Source: VAZQ01 sp963712565
GTDB lineage: Bacteria > Pseudomonadota > Alphaproteobacteria > Rhizobiales > Xanthobacteraceae
Length of the DNA stretch: 64,000 nt
Direction: 5' to 3'
Assembly (NCBI GenBank): GCA_963712565.1
Contig: CAVQIP010000030.1
Location: 1-64,000 of the forward strand
Shown: in pieces, positions 1-8,898 of the stretch
Layout: each line of letters opens with the position of its first letter
How positions within the stretch are numbered: the first letter of the stretch is position 1
The notes under the pieces: model-generated
Told to the model about the DNA's origin: nothing
The model's database searches: none
Seen by the model: only the letters and a program-made list of their open reading frames with translations
Made by a program: the position numbers and the translations under genes

Positions 1-1110
1 TGGACAAAGGCTCGTGCATCACCACGTGGGCGGCACTCCTTGATCGCCAGCTGGTCGCGCAAATGCGAGAGGAACATGGGCTCGAACGCGACCTTCTTCA
101 TCACGCTCGATTTGCTCGGCGTGACCTGGCTGATGATCGAGACGAACACCGGCTTGCGTTTGTGGGTGATCGCGGTTACCCGCATCGACATGTTGAAATC
201 TTCCAGTGCGACATGGCCGTGGCTCTCGCCGAACGGGCCTTCCGGCTCGAGCAGTTCGCTGTCGATCAGGCCCTCGATCACGATCTCGGCGTCGGCCGGC
301 ACGTGCAGATCGACGCTTGCTGCTTTGGCGATGCGAATGGGCGCGCCGGCCAGTCCGCCCGCCACGCCCATTTCGTCGAGATCGAGGGGAGCTTTTGCGG
401 CCGGTGAACATCGCGACGGCGCGCAGCCGATGACGATCGCAACCGGCATCGGCGTGCCGAGCTTCTGATGCTTCTGCCAGTGGAGATAACCGCCGGCGCC
501 GCCGAGCCGCGAGGCCATGCGCACGCCCAGGCGATCGGTCGCCTTGAGCGCGCCGCGATAGGTGCCCATGTTGCGCACACCGGTTTCGGGATCCGCGTGA
601 CGCAAATCGTTGCGGTGAGATAGGGCGAGGCGTCGAAGCCCGGCGTGGAGATCGGCACGGGCAGCGCCGTCGAGACCGCCTCGGGCGCGCGCAGCGCGTC
701 GCCGGTGATCACGACTTCCTGACACGGCGGCGATGACACCGTTACCGGCGGGATCGGATTTGTCGATGCGTTCATCCACGCGGCGTCGATTTCCTCGACC
801 GGACGCCCATGCCGAGCGCGTAGATCCGCGGCGAGGCCGCGAGCGCCCCGACGACGACCGGCATGTCGTAGCGGCGTCCACTGCAGTCCACCACATTGGT
901 AAAGAGGAACGCGCGGCGCTTCTCATCCGGCAGCCCGCCCTGGAACTGCCAGCGCACGAGCGGATGCAGCTCGGTGTCCTTGTTGATCGGCCGGTCGACG
1001 CGCACGAGCAGACCGTGCTCCTCGAGCGCGGCGAGATGGGCCTGGAAGTCGAGCGGCGGTCCGCCGGCGGGTCGTCCAGATCGGCGCGCCTCGGCGCTGA
1101 CGTCGAGCAT
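1..1110 (-). pseudogene. UbiD-family decarboxylase, partial and frameshifted
   Basis: UbiD enzymes are prenylated-FMN-dependent (de)carboxylases of unsaturated or aromatic acids. The N-terminal part from 1110 reads a typical family start (FQAHLAALEEHGLLVRVDRP) and reaches ALGMG near 810. There one missing base is needed to continue into RPVEEIDAAWMN and PIPPVTV. A second indel near 593 is needed to read RDPETGVRNMGTYRG, a compensating pair lies near 428 and 384 (MFTGRKSSP segment), and another near 35 is needed to read VVMHEPLS. Between these points the frames are open and family-like. The gene leaves the window at its C-terminal side. It is divergent from the molybdenum hydroxylase gene at 1372. 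The sequence cannot separate a true pseudogene from consensus errors, but the intact protein signal between indels favours errors. Confidence 0.8.
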
Positions 1111-1371
1111 GATTGCAACCTCTTAGTGAGAAGTCGGTTGCGGGCGCCGCAGTCGCAGCACGGTCCATACGACAGCCGTCCGCACTTGGCTGTGGCGGCG
1201 ACCCGACCAAGCCGTCGATGGCGACTGAATCCCCACGGATCAGCCCTGAGCTCGCGGCTGGAACGGCAACGAGCGATGCGCGCGCAACGCTCCGGCCTGC
1301 TCGCGATTGCAATGCAATGCCTTCGGTGTATCGTCGGCCCGTCGCGTTGCGCTGTTCCGGGACTTTTTACC

Positions 1372-3720
1372 ATGGGCGCGAAGCATTTCGGCGCCCACGT
1401 TGCGCGCCTCGAAGATCCGGCGCTGCTCACCGGGCGCGGCCGTTTTCGTCAACGACATCGCGCTTCCCGGCGCGCTGCATGCGTGCTTCGTGCGCAGCCC
1501 GCATGCCCACGCCAAAATTCGCGCGATGAACTTCTCGGCGGCACGCGCCATGCCCGGCGTTCATGCCGTGCTCACGACGACGACCTTCCGCCGTCCATTG
1601 CGACCGGCAGATTCCGATGCTGGTGCCCCATCCGTCGATCGAGGCGCCGCGCACGCAGCTCCCGCTCGCGCGGCACGAGGTCTGCTTTGTCGGCCAGCCG
1701 ATCGCTGTGGTCGCGGCCGAGTGTCGTTACCTCGCCGAGGATGCGGCGCTGCCGTCGCCGTCGATTTCGAGGCCCTTCCGGCGGTGAGCGACTGCCGCGA
1801 CGCCGTCCGCCCGGCGCCGCCCGGGTGCACAGCGATCTCGCGAGCAACGTCGGCGCCGTCGTTCCCATGAGCTATGGCGATGTGGTCTCCGCGTTCGCGG
1901 CGCGGCGCATGTCTTCGAGGAGGAAATGTGCCTTCATCGCGGCGCCGCCATGACGCTCGAAGGACGCGCCGTGCTCGCGAGCTACGACGGGGGCAGCGAC
2001 CTGCTGTCGGTGTGGTCCGCGACGCAGACGCCGCATCTCTGCCGCGCGACGCTCGCCGACACTGCTCGAGCGCGATCTCGAGTCGATCCGCGTGATCGCC
2101 CCCGTTGTCGGCGGCGGCTTCGGCACCAAGGCGCCGTTCTACGCCGAGGAGGCGGTCATTCCGGCCGCGGCGATGAAGCTCGGCCGTCCGGTGACGTGGC
2201 AGGAGGACCGGCGCGAGCATTTCCTGTCGGCGACGCAGGAGCGCGACCAGCATTGGAAGGTGGCGATCGCCGTCGATGCCGACGGAAAAATCCTCGGGCT
2301 TCGCGGCACCATGCTGCACGACACCGGGGCATTTCTGCCCTGGGGCATCATCGCGCCCTATATCGCAGCGACGACCTTCCCGGGGCCCTATGTCGTGCCG
2401 GCCTATGCGCTGGAGGCGACGATCGTGCTCACCAACCGCGTGCCGACCACGGTCGTACGCGGGGCCGGCCGACCGCAAGCGGTCTTTGCCATGGAGCGAC
2501 TGCTGGACCGCGTGGCGCGCGAGCTCGGACTTGATCGCGCCGAGCTGCGGGCGCGCAACATGATCAGGCCCGAGCAGATGCCGTATTCGGTCGGGTTGGT
2601 GTTCCGCGACGGCAAGCCGCTGGTCTACGCCAGCGGAGATTTTCCCAAGAGCCAGCGGCGGGCGCTGGCGCTCTCCGACTACGCGGGCTTCCGCGCGCGC
2701 CAGGCAAAGGCCCGCGCCGAAGGCCGCTACCTCGGCATCGGCATCGGCAACTACGTCGAAGGCACGGGGCTTGGACCATTCGAGGGCGTGACCGTGCGTG
2801 TCCTTCCCAGCGGCAAGGTCGCGGTCGCGACCGGCGCCACCTCGCAAGGACAGGGCACACGCACGACATTGTCGCAAATCGTGGCCGATGGGGTCGGTTG
2901 CCGTATCGAGGACATCGTCATGAACGCCGGGGACACCGCGGCGATCTCGCAAGGCATCGGCGCCTTTGCCAGCCGGCAGGCGATCAACGCCGGCTCGTCC
3001 GCGCTGATCGCCGGAGCGAACGTACGCAAACAGGTCGTCGCCCTCGCGGCCCGCACCCTAGGCGTGCCGGAGAGCGATATCGACATCGAGGACGGCCGCG
3101 CCACCGCCCGCGGCGGCAACAAGCCGTCCCTCACGCTCGGCGAGCTCGCGCGGATCGCGCAAGGCACACCGGGATTTTCCTTCGCCGCCGGGCAGGCCCC
3201 CGGCCTCGAGCACACGGCCTATTTCACGCCGCCGCAGGCCTCGTACTGCAATGGCACCCACGTCGCGGAGGTCGAGGTCGACCCTTTCACCGGCGGCGTC
3301 AAACTCCTCGGCTATACGGTTGCCCACGACAGCGGAAATATCATCAATCCCCTGATCGTCGACGGCCAGATCCAGGGCGGCGTCGCCCATGGCGTCGGCA
3401 ACGCTTTGTTCGAGTGGATGAAGTACGATGCCGGCGCGCAACCGCTGACGACGACCTTTCAGGACTACCTTCTGCCCTCGGCGTGCGATGTGCCGGGCTG
3501 CAGGATCGAGCACGTGGAAACGCCCAACCCGCTCAATCCGCTCGGCGTCAAGGGCGCCGGCGAAGGCGGCACCATCCCGGCGCCGGCGGCGATCATCTCG
3601 GCGATCGAAGATGCGCTCTCGCCGTTCAGCGTGCGCTTTGCCGAGATGCCGTTGACGCCCGACCGGATCGTCGATGCGCTGCGCCGAGCCGGCGCCTACG
3701 ACAGGATCGCCGCCGCATGA
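1372..3720 (+). pseudogene. Xanthine dehydrogenase-family molybdopterin-binding subunit, 5' part frameshifted
   Basis: This is the large molybdopterin-cytosine-dinucleotide subunit of a molybdenum hydroxylase; its substrate cannot be predicted. The start ATG 1372 opens MGAKHFGAHVARLEDPALL, followed by TGRGRF. The protein then hops between frames at about 1443, 1580, 1608, 1752, 1815, 1897 and 2062. In order these give VNDIALPGALHACFVRSPHA, a segment with FVGQPIAVVAAECRYLAED, AVAVDFEALPAVSDC, HVFEEEMCLHRGAAMTLEG, and finally LLERDLESIRVIAPVVGGGF. From 2070 to the stop at 3720 the frame is uninterrupted and shows GGGFGTK, RGAGRPQAVFAMERLLD and GVKGAGEGGTIPAPAAI. Seven indels in 700 bases followed by none in 1650 is abnormal. 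The 2Fe-2S partner may be the remnant at 3720-3935; no FAD subunit is visible. Confidence 0.85.
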
Positions 3721-3935
3721 CGGCAGGCGCATGTCGAGCGCCAGCCGGCGCTCACGGTCATTGATGGCGAGGGTGACGACGGCCGGATCGCGGCCCGCCG
3801 CGGCGCCGGCGCGGCGTCCGCCCTCAGGCTGCGCGCGATAACTGGAGCGGCGGCGGACGATGCGGTCACACCCATGAGAAAATTTCGCCGACTGAACGGT
3901 CCGCGGGCGCCGAGCGATCGATGGCTATCGGACAT
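3720..3935 (-). pseudogene. Truncated Tat-exported 2Fe-2S subunit (YagT-like N-terminus)
   Basis: From ATG 3935 the minus strand reads MSDSHRSLG, then a twin-arginine signal (SRRNFLMGVTASSAAAPVIA) and a short Ala/Pro linker. One base is missing near 3835. In the restored frame it continues VVTLAINDRERRLALDMR, which matches the beginning of the plant-ferredoxin domain of periplasmic aldehyde oxidoreductase small subunits (YagT type). The reading then runs straight into the antisense of the hydroxylase 3' end. None of the four cluster-binding cysteine motifs is present, so about two thirds of the protein is missing. It lies tail to tail with the large-subunit gene. I read it as the remnant of a lost small subunit. 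The N-terminal match is convincing; the cause of truncation is inference. Confidence 0.6.
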
Positions 3936-4155
3936 GGCTCTCCGCGCCTGCGCATTCGGGGCTTGAGCGCGCGGACCGGGCGACAATCGGGCGCGCTTGG
4001 GCTGTAACGGGTGATCGACGTCGGCGGCTCCTCGGACGGCGCGCCGTTTCTTTGACTTTTCCCGGGTTCCCGTGCACGGCTGAAACGCGCAGGACGCATG
4101 TCCGCGATCGCCTATATAAATTCCCGAGCCGTGGAACTCAGGAGTGGAGGCTCGC

Positions 4156-5952
4156 ATGCCGACGAACGCAAAGAAGACGCGCCTGCGCTCGCAATTGTGG
4201 TTCGACAACCCCGACAATCCGGGCATGACCGCGCTCTACCTCGAGCGCTACCTCAACTTCGGCCTGACTAGGGCGGAGCTCGCGGCCGGAAAGCCGATCA
4301 TCGGCATTGCCCAGACCGGCTCGGACCTGTCGCCCTGCAATCGCCACCATCTCGAACTCGCCAAGCGCGTGCGCGAAGGCATCCGCGACGCCGGCGGCAT
4401 TGCGTTCGAATTCCCGATGCATCCGATCCAGGAGACCGGCAAACGTCCGACTGCGGCGCTCGACCGCAACCTCGCTTATCTCGGTCTGGTCGAGCTGCTG
4501 TTCGGCTATCCGCTCGACGGGGTCGTGCTTACGACGGGCTGCGACAAGACCACGCCGGCCGCGATCATGGCGGCGGCGACCGTGAACACGCCGGCGATCG
4601 TGCTTTCGGGCGGGCCGATGCTCAACGGCTGGTGGAAGGGCGAGCGCGCGGGGTCAGGGACGGTGGTGTGGTGGGCGCGCCAGGAGCATGCCGCCGGCCG
4701 GATGGACTACCAAGAGTTCCTCGATCTCGTCGCCTCCTCGGCGCCGTCCATCGGCCATTGCAACACCATGGGCACGGCCTCGACCATGAACGCGCTCGCC
4801 GAGGCGCTCGGCCTTTCGCTGCCGGGCTGCGCCGCTATCCCGGCTCCCTACCGCGAACGCGGGCAAATCGCCTACGACACCGGCCGCCGCGCGGTCGAGA
4901 TCGTGCGCGAAGATCTCAAACCGTCCGACATCCTCACCCGCGAGGCGTTCGAGAACGCCATCCTCGCCTGCTCGGCGATCGGCGGGTCGACCAACGCGCC
5001 GATCCACATCAATGCCATCGCGCGCCACGTCGGCGTTGCGCTCTCGATCAAGGATTGGGAAACGATCGGCTATGACGTGCCGCTGCTGGTAAACATGCAA
5101 CCTGCCGGCAAATATCTCGGGGAGGAATATTACCGCGCCGGTGGATTGCCGGCAGTGCTGCGCGAATTGATCGCGGCCGGCCGCTTCCATGCGCGCGCGC
5201 TCACGATCAACGGCAAGACCATCGGTGAAAACGTCGAGCACGCCAAGATCGATGACGCCGACGTGATCCGCCCTTACGACAAGCCGCTCAAGCAGCATGC
5301 CGGTTTCAAGGTGCTATCGGGAAATCTGTTCGAGTCCGCGATCATGAAAACGAGCGTGATCTCCGACGAGTTCAGGCAACGGTACTTGTCGAATCCGAAG
5401 GACCCGGATGCCTTCGAAGGCCGCGCGGTCGTGTTCGACGGGCCCGAGGACTACCACCGTCGCATCGACGATCCATCCTTGCAGATCGACGCGAACACCA
5501 TGCTGTTCATCCGCGGCGTCGGGCCGATCGGCTACCCGGGCTCGGCGGAGGTCGTCAACATGCAGCCGCCGGCCGCATTGATCAAACAGGGCATCACCTC
5601 GCTGCCCTGCATCGGCGACGGACGCCAGTCCGGGACCTCGGCCTCGCCGTCGATCGTCAATGCCTCCCCGGAGGCGGCGGTGGGTGGCGGGCTGGCCTTG
5701 CTCGAGACCGGCGACCGCGTGCGCATCGACCTGCGCAAAGGCTCCGCCGACGTGTTGATCTCCGACGCCGAGCTCGCGCGCCGCCGTGCCGCGTTGGAGA
5801 AGCGGGGCAGCTACCGCTATCCGCCGAACCAGACGCCGTGGCAGGAGATCCAACGCGGCATGGTCGAGCAGCTCGCCGACGGCATGGTGCTCGAACCGGC
5901 GGTGAAATATCATTGCGTCGCGCAAAGGAGCGTACCTCGGGACAACCACTGA
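4156..5952 (+). CDS. IlvD/Edd-family dehydratase, probably a sugar-acid dehydratase
   Basis: The protein (598 aa) is a full-length member of the Fe-S dihydroxy-acid/6-phosphogluconate dehydratase family. Its form resembles aldonic-acid dehydratases (arabinonate, xylonate, fuconate class) more than IlvD. The three cluster cysteines are visible in SDLSPC (about residue 61), TTGCDKTTP (129, with the lysine expected to be carbamylated) and GHCNTMGTAS (202). The conserved GDGRQSGTSASPSI lies near the C-terminus. I start at ATG 4156 because GGAGG ends five bases upstream; GTG 4144 is the longer alternative. It is followed after 10 bases by a DUF2252 gene and then by an SDR of the 2-keto-3-deoxy-fuconate dehydrogenase type. 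This suggests conversion of an aldonate to a 2-keto-3-deoxy acid in the cytoplasm. The exact sugar is unknown. Confidence 0.85.
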   Translation: MPTNAKKTRLRSQLWFDNPDNPGMTALYLERYLNFGLTRAELAAGKPIIGIAQTGSDLSPCNRHHLELAKRVREGIRDAGGIAFEFPMHPIQETGKRPTAALDRNLAYLGLVELLFGYPLDGVVLTTGCDKTTPAAIMAAATVNTPAIVLSGGPMLNGWWKGERAGSGTVVWWARQEHAAGRMDYQEFLDLVASSAPSIGHCNTMGTASTMNALAEALGLSLPGCAAIPAPYRERGQIAYDTGRRAVEIVREDLKPSDILTREAFENAILACSAIGGSTNAPIHINAIARHVGVALSIKDWETIGYDVPLLVNMQPAGKYLGEEYYRAGGLPAVLRELIAAGRFHARALTINGKTIGENVEHAKIDDADVIRPYDKPLKQHAGFKVLSGNLFESAIMKTSVISDEFRQRYLSNPKDPDAFEGRAVVFDGPEDYHRRIDDPSLQIDANTMLFIRGVGPIGYPGSAEVVNMQPPAALIKQGITSLPCIGDGRQSGTSASPSIVNASPEAAVGGGLALLETGDRVRIDLRKGSADVLISDAELARRRAALEKRGSYRYPPNQTPWQEIQRGMVEQLADGMVLEPAVKYHCVAQRSVPRDNH

Positions 5953-5962
5953 CGCGCCGGTC

Positions 5963-7039
5963 ATGACCTCGTTCAAGCGGGCGAACGCAACGTACGAGAG
6001 CTGGCTGCGGGCCCAACTCGAGGGCGAGGTGGTCGAGGATGATCTGCGGGCGAAGCGCGACAAGATGGCGAGCGGGCCCTTCCCGTTTCTGCGGGCGACC
6101 TATTGGCGTTGGGCGGAGACCATTCTCGACATCTGCCCCGGTCTCGCCAAGGCGCCGCCGGTTCTCGCCGTGGGCGACACCCATCTCGAAAACTACGGCA
6201 CCTGGCGCGACGAGGACGGTCGCTTGGTGTGGGGCGTGAACGACTTCGACGAAGCGGCCGAAATGCCCTACCCGCTCGACCTGGTGCGATTGGCCGCGAG
6301 CGCTCTGCTCGCTCGGCCATCGCGTGCCTTCGCAGACAAGAACATTTGCACCGCCATTCTGGACGGATACGGCAGGGGCCTCTCCGACCCGCAACCGTTC
6401 GTGCTCGACGAGAAGCGCGCATGGCTGCGCGCGCTCGTCGTCGTGCCGGAGCAGGAGCGCGCCCATTTCTGGAGCAAGATTGACGCGCTCAAGCCTGCGA
6501 AGAAACCGCCTGCCGCGCGCTACCGCGAGGCAATCCTGTCGGCGATGCCGGATCGAAACTGCGAGATCACCAAGTTCTGCCGGCGAGCGGCGGGCACCGG
6601 CAGTCTGGGGCGGCCGCGCTGGGTGGGCGTCGCCGACTGGCGCGGCAGCCGCGTGGTGCGGGAAGCCAAGGCGCTGGTGGCATCCGGCTGGACCCGAGTC
6701 CCGGGACGCGGCTCGCAACGCCTGCGATGCCGGGACATCGCCTTCGGCCGCTATCGGGCGCCCGACGCCTGGTTCGATGTGATCGGCAGGACCGTCGTGC
6801 GCCGGCTGTCGCCCAACAACCGCAAGATTGAGGTCAGCGCCCAGCCCGACGAATTGCTCGATCCCCGCATGCTTCGTGCCATGGGGCGCGAACTCGCCAA
6901 CGTCCACCTCGGGACCGGCGATCGGCGCGCGGCGATCGATCGCGACTTGCGCAAGCGCAAGGACGGATGGTTGCGGGAGGCGGCCGGTGCCGCGGCTAAA
7001 TTCGTGCGCGGCGAACATCAGGATTGGATTCGATCCTGA
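5963..7039 (+). CDS. DUF2252 family protein
   Basis: This 358-aa cytoplasmic protein carries the DUF2252 signature GDTHLENYGTW (about residues 71-81), followed by VNDFDEAAEMPYPLDLVRL. The fold is thought to be related to aminoglycoside phosphotransferase/protein-kinase-like enzymes: the HLENYG and NDFDEA motifs resemble the catalytic loop and metal-binding loop of that superfamily. No biochemical role is established to my knowledge. ATG 5963 is chosen; a weak GCGCCGG precedes it. The gene sits between a sugar-acid dehydratase (10 bases upstream) and an SDR (67 bases downstream) on the same strand. A role in phosphorylating a sugar acid or small molecule of the same pathway is possible but is inference only. 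Confidence 0.8.
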   Translation: MTSFKRANATYESWLRAQLEGEVVEDDLRAKRDKMASGPFPFLRATYWRWAETILDICPGLAKAPPVLAVGDTHLENYGTWRDEDGRLVWGVNDFDEAAEMPYPLDLVRLAASALLARPSRAFADKNICTAILDGYGRGLSDPQPFVLDEKRAWLRALVVVPEQERAHFWSKIDALKPAKKPPAARYREAILSAMPDRNCEITKFCRRAAGTGSLGRPRWVGVADWRGSRVVREAKALVASGWTRVPGRGSQRLRCRDIAFGRYRAPDAWFDVIGRTVVRRLSPNNRKIEVSAQPDELLDPRMLRAMGRELANVHLGTGDRRAAIDRDLRKRKDGWLREAAGAAAKFVRGEHQDWIRS

Positions 7040-7106
7040 GCGCGGGGCGCTTGCGCCTGAACCAAAGCGACCCGAAGGCCGTTACCTGCCTGCGGCTCGG
7101 AGGAAC

Positions 7107-7871
7107 ATGGCCATGGCTCAACGTTTGCAGAGCAAGCTTGCGCTCGTCACCGCGGCGGGACAGGGAATCGGCCGCGCCATCGCCGAAGCGTTTGCCGCCG
7201 AAGGCGCCAGCGTGATCGCCACCGACGTGGACGAGAACAAGCTCGGAGGCATCAAGAGCGCAAGGCGGCTCAAGCTGGACGTGCGCTCGACCGCTGCGGT
7301 GGAAACCCTCGCCCAGGACATCGCGGCCGAGTTCGGCGCGCTCGACGTGCTCGTGAACTGCGCCGGCTATGTGCACCATGGCAGCGTGCTCGACTGCTCC
7401 GAACAGGATTGGAACTTCACCTTCGATCTCAACGTGAAGTCGATGCATCGGACGATCAAGGCGTTCCTGCCCGGCATGCTGCGGAAGCAGGCAGGCTCGA
7501 TCGTCAACATTTCCTCGGCGGTGTCATCGATCCGCGGCGTTCCCGACCGCTACGCGTATGGCGCCAGCAAGGCCGCCGTCATCGGGCTCACCAAGGCGGT
7601 CGCCGCCGATTTCATCCGGCAAGGGATCCGCGCCAACGCAATCTGTCCGGGCACGATCGAATCGCCCTCGCTCGAGGGCCGGATCAGAGACCGGTCGCAG
7701 GCCACCGGCAGATCGGTCGCCGACGTGGAACGGGCGTTCATCGAACGCCAGCCCATGGGCCGCCTGGGCAGGCCGGAGGAGGTGGCGGCACTCGCGGTGT
7801 TCCTGGCTTCCGACGAGGCGAGCTATATCACTGGACAACCGCATTTGGTCGATGGCGGGATGGCGCTCTAG
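7107..7871 (+). CDS. SDR-family oxidoreductase (BDH2 / 2-keto-3-deoxy-L-fuconate dehydrogenase type)
   Basis: A classical short-chain dehydrogenase of 254 aa. It shows the cofactor motif TAAGQGIGRA (about residues 13-22), an acidic residue after beta-2 (ATDVDENK) indicating NAD preference, NCAGYVHHG, catalytic Ser in NISSAVSSI and YGASKAAVIGL with the active-site Tyr and Lys. Long stretches (VLDCSEQDW, IKAFLPGML, IRANAICPGTI, EIASYITG-like end) closely follow human DHRS6/BDH2 and the bacterial 2-keto-3-deoxy-L-fuconate dehydrogenases. ATG 7107 follows GGAGGAAC. Beside an IlvD/Edd dehydratase, oxidation of the 2-keto-3-deoxy acid is the likeliest step. 3-Hydroxybutyrate dehydrogenase is the alternative. 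Confidence 0.85.
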   Translation: MAMAQRLQSKLALVTAAGQGIGRAIAEAFAAEGASVIATDVDENKLGGIKSARRLKLDVRSTAAVETLAQDIAAEFGALDVLVNCAGYVHHGSVLDCSEQDWNFTFDLNVKSMHRTIKAFLPGMLRKQAGSIVNISSAVSSIRGVPDRYAYGASKAAVIGLTKAVAADFIRQGIRANAICPGTIESPSLEGRIRDRSQATGRSVADVERAFIERQPMGRLGRPEEVAALAVFLASDEASYITGQPHLVDGGMAL

Positions 7872-8000
7872 CTGCGAGGGGCCTTATAATTGAGCACAAA
7901 CGACTTATCTGGGCGTAATCAGCGTTGGTCCCCCGGGAAGCGATCGGAGATTTGCTATGAGCACGGATTGCGGCCGCATAACCGTCGCATTTTTGCGCTT

Positions 8001-8025
8001 GGAACGATCAAGGAATCAATGAGTT
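8001..8025 (+). promoter_or_regulatory. Candidate EcfG-type promoter upstream of otsB
   Basis: GGAAC at 8001-8005 is followed by 16 bases and AGTT at 8022-8025, one mismatch from the alphaproteobacterial general-stress consensus GGAAC-N16/17-CGTT. It lies about 110 bases upstream of otsB. Trehalose synthesis genes are known EcfG targets in Rhizobiales. The match is seen; the function is inferred. Confidence 0.45.
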
Positions 8026-8133
8026 GTCGAAATTGTCGGGTTGTCGTTTCGGTGCGCGGCGCATGAGCTTTCGAAATTGCGCACGCATCGGGCCTCCAGC
8101 TCCCGTCTGCAATTGACGACCGCGGAACCATTT

Positions 8134-8898
8134 ATGTCGAACCGCATTCCGTCGCTTCCTTCCGATCTCAGTCGGTTTGCCATCCTGCTGGATGTCGACG
8201 GGACGATTCTCGACCTCGCCCCCACTCCGCGCGAAGTCTTCGTCTCGCACGCATTGCGCGACACGCTGGCCCGGCTTTGGGACCGCACCGGGGGTGCCGT
8301 CGCTTTCGTGAGCGGCCGACCGGTGAGCGAGCTCGATCTCATCTTCTCCCCGCTGCAATTGCCGGCGATCGGCGGGCACGGCGCCGAGCTTCGCACGACT
8401 GCCGGAGCTGCGCCCGAGGCGCCGCGGCTGCCGCCGCTCAGTCCTGCGGTGAAGCGCCAGTTCGCGGCCATTGCGGAAGCCGGCCCCGGGATCATCCTCG
8501 AAGACAAAGGCTACGCGCTCGCGCTGCACTACCGGCTGGCGCCGGACAAGGAATCCGCGGTGCGGGAGGCCGCTAGCAAGCTTTGCGCCGCGCTGAAGGG
8601 TGCATCGATCGAGCTCTTGCCTGGCAAACTGGTGATAGAGATCAAGCAGACCGGTTTCACCAAGGCGACTGCCGTTCGGGAATTGATGACCTACGCGCCG
8701 TTCTCTCACCGGCGCCCTATTTTCATTGGCGACGATGTAACGGACCTTGGCGTGTTTGAGATCCTGCCCGATTTCGATGGTATCGGCATTTCGGTCGGAC
8801 GCAATGTCCCCGGCGTCCAATGCTGCTTCGAACAGCCGACGGACGTTCGGCACTGGCTCGAACAAATTTCTCGCAGCGACGCATTCGCGACGTCATGA
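8134..8898 (+). CDS. otsB: Trehalose-6-phosphate phosphatase
   Basis: OtsB removes phosphate from trehalose-6-phosphate to give trehalose, the second step of the OtsAB pathway in the cytoplasm. The 254-aa protein has HAD motif I DVDGT at residues 20-24, SGRPVSELD, the cap region GGHGAELR, and motif III IGDDVTD near residue 201. ATG 8134 is chosen because the domain begins just after it; the longer frame from 8041 adds 31 atypical residues. The stop overlaps the start of the next gene (ATGA at 8895-8898), so the two are probably translationally coupled. The gene order otsB, GH15, otsA forms one transcription unit, possibly from the EcfG-like promoter at 8001. Confidence 0.93.
   Translation: MSNRIPSLPSDLSRFAILLDVDGTILDLAPTPREVFVSHALRDTLARLWDRTGGAVAFVSGRPVSELDLIFSPLQLPAIGGHGAELRTTAGAAPEAPRLPPLSPAVKRQFAAIAEAGPGIILEDKGYALALHYRLAPDKESAVREAASKLCAALKGASIELLPGKLVIEIKQTGFTKATAVRELMTYAPFSHRRPIFIGDDVTDLGVFEILPDFDGIGISVGRNVPGVQCCFEQPTDVRHWLEQISRSDAFATS

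Noticed and set aside
21..60. Possible tRNA or structured RNA at the left edge.
   Set aside because: The sequence is explained by the UbiD coding frame; no cloverleaf or T-loop consensus is present.
733..1953. Long plus-strand open frame of about 400 codons across the left edge.
   Set aside because: It is the antisense of the UbiD gene for most of its length and only its 1372-1443 and a few later segments match the hydroxylase; the rest is Arg-rich shadow sequence.
7957..8022. Short ORF of 21 codons with GGAGATTTGCT before its ATG, upstream of otsB; considered as a leader peptide.
   Set aside because: It overlaps the putative EcfG promoter at 8001-8025, so a transcript from that promoter would not contain it, and the peptide has no regulatory residue bias.
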